From an uncultured Coriobacteriaceae bacterium (GTDB lineage Bacteria; Actinomycetota; Coriobacteriia; Coriobacteriales; Eggerthellaceae), in NCBI GenBank assembly GCA_902781245.1, contig CACZIP010000114.1:1-6762 (forward strand): a stretch of 6,762 bases of DNA, written 5' to 3'. The notes under the pieces were generated by a model. It saw only the letters and a program-made list of their open reading frames with translations. It ran no database searches and was not told the DNA's origin. This document shows, in pieces, positions 6,497-6,762 of the stretch (position 1 is the first letter of the stretch; every line of letters begins with the position of its first letter). The position numbers and the translations under genes were made by a program.

Positions 6497-6502
6497 TAAA
6501 AT
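6497..6502 (+). promoter_or_regulatory. Weak candidate -10 box for the phosphate transporter gene
   Basis: TAAAAT matches the -10 consensus at five of six positions, 42 bases before the ATG. No good -35 is found at 16-18 bp upstream (bases near 6474-6480), so an activator-dependent promoter is possible, or the true promoter lies elsewhere in 6426-6520. Confidence 0.3.
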
Positions 6503-6544
6503 GAACTGTGCACGTTTTAACACTGCACATTTCGAAGGAGCACG

Positions 6545-6762
6545 ATGGACCTCTCGCTCATGGGCATCCTCACTCAGGTTGCCGCTTATCCTTCTCTTGC
6601 TGTAATTATTATTCTCGTCATCCTCGTCACCATCATTTCAGGTGCCACCGACGCGCCCAACGCCATCGCCACAGCCGTGTCGACCCGCTGTCTGACACCC
6701 ACCCAAGCGCTGTGGCTTGCGGCGGTATTCAACTTCATCGGGCTGGTCGGCATGACCTACAT
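6545..6762 (+). CDS. PiT-family inorganic phosphate transporter (3'-truncated by window edge)
   Basis: The first 72 codons are present and run off the window. PiT proteins are membrane symporters that move phosphate (as metal-phosphate with H+ in bacterial Pit, or with Na+ in others). A first membrane helix spans about 12-31 (many Ile, Leu and Val). The family's first signature follows: GATDAPNAIATAVSTR at 33-48, with D36 and N39 matching the conserved D and N of the GxxDxxNAxAT motif at the ion/phosphate site. A second helix begins at about 55. AAGGAG lies four bases before the ATG. The gene is divergent from serC. Low-affinity Pit genes are often followed or preceded by a PhoU-like partner gene; none is visible upstream and the downstream side is outside the window. 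Confidence 0.88.
   Translation, partial: MDLSLMGILTQVAAYPSLAVIIILVILVTIISGATDAPNAIATAVSTRCLTPTQALWLAAVFNFIGLVGMTY

Larger units (their letters stand above)
6411..6529. repeat. Repeated CGTTA-type elements and inverted repeats in the serC/PiT divergent region
   Basis: CGTTACACTA (6411-6420) and CGTTACATTA (6484-6493) agree at nine of ten bases and lie 73 bp apart, close to seven helical turns. A related CGTTAAAATG (6494-6503) is in tandem with the second copy. GTTAAAA (6495-6501) and TTTTAAC (6515-6521) form a 7-bp inverted repeat, and TGTGCA (6507-6512) with TGCACA (6524-6529) forms an interleaved 6-bp one. The first copy overlaps the serC -10 and the others lie just upstream of the transporter ribosome site. 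This may be an operator region for one or both genes; a phosphate-responsive role is only suggested by the neighbour. Confidence 0.35.

Noticed and set aside
6385..6544. Riboswitch or T-box in front of serC or the phosphate transporter
   Set aside because: The likely serC leader is only about 25 bases and no multi-stem fold with an adjoining terminator is visible on either strand.

Overview
The window reads as ordinary chromosomal housekeeping DNA from a fairly GC-rich, Gram-positive-type anaerobe. The best guess is a member of the Coriobacteriia (Eggerthella/Slackia/Collinsella-like). This rests on a family II pyrophosphatase with an internal CBS pair (a form known from Eggerthella lenta and clostridia), a PcrA-type rather than proteobacterial UvrD-type helicase with a Tudor-like tail, a PASTA-repeat lipoprotein, and strong GC-ending codon preference. 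No marker gene is present, so the taxon is an inference.

Layout from left to right. (1) Bases 1-84 hold the probable tail of a plus-strand gene, followed at once by a GC-rich hairpin terminator (87-117). (2) A minus-strand lipoprotein gene (207-1181) encodes a Ser/Ala-rich stalk and four PASTA domains. (3) A 271-base intergenic stretch (1182-1452) holds the lipoprotein's probable promoter with a perfect 8-bp dyad, a second AT-rich 8-bp dyad, and a textbook terminator for the next gene. (4) Two minus-strand genes, pcrA (2843-5185) and ppaC (1453-2820), are 22 bases apart and look like one operon ending at that terminator. (5) A GC-rich hairpin (5256-5286) separates them from minus-strand serC (5296-6384). 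(6) A 160-base divergent promoter region follows, then the start of a plus-strand PiT-family phosphate transporter, cut by the window edge at 6762.

Functionally, PcrA works in DNA repair and in resolving replication/transcription conflicts. PpaC hydrolyses pyrophosphate released by polymerases and tRNA charging and probably responds to adenine nucleotides through its CBS pair. SerC makes phosphoserine for serine synthesis. PiT imports phosphate. The PASTA lipoprotein probably sits on the outer face of the membrane and may touch peptidoglycan.

I found no mobile element, CRISPR array, RNA gene, toxin/antitoxin pair or defence module, and no convincing new multi-gene system. The points worth a second look are regulatory dyads and repeats in the two larger intergenic regions, the one-cysteine-per-repeat pattern of the PASTA lipoprotein, and the helicase/pyrophosphatase pairing.
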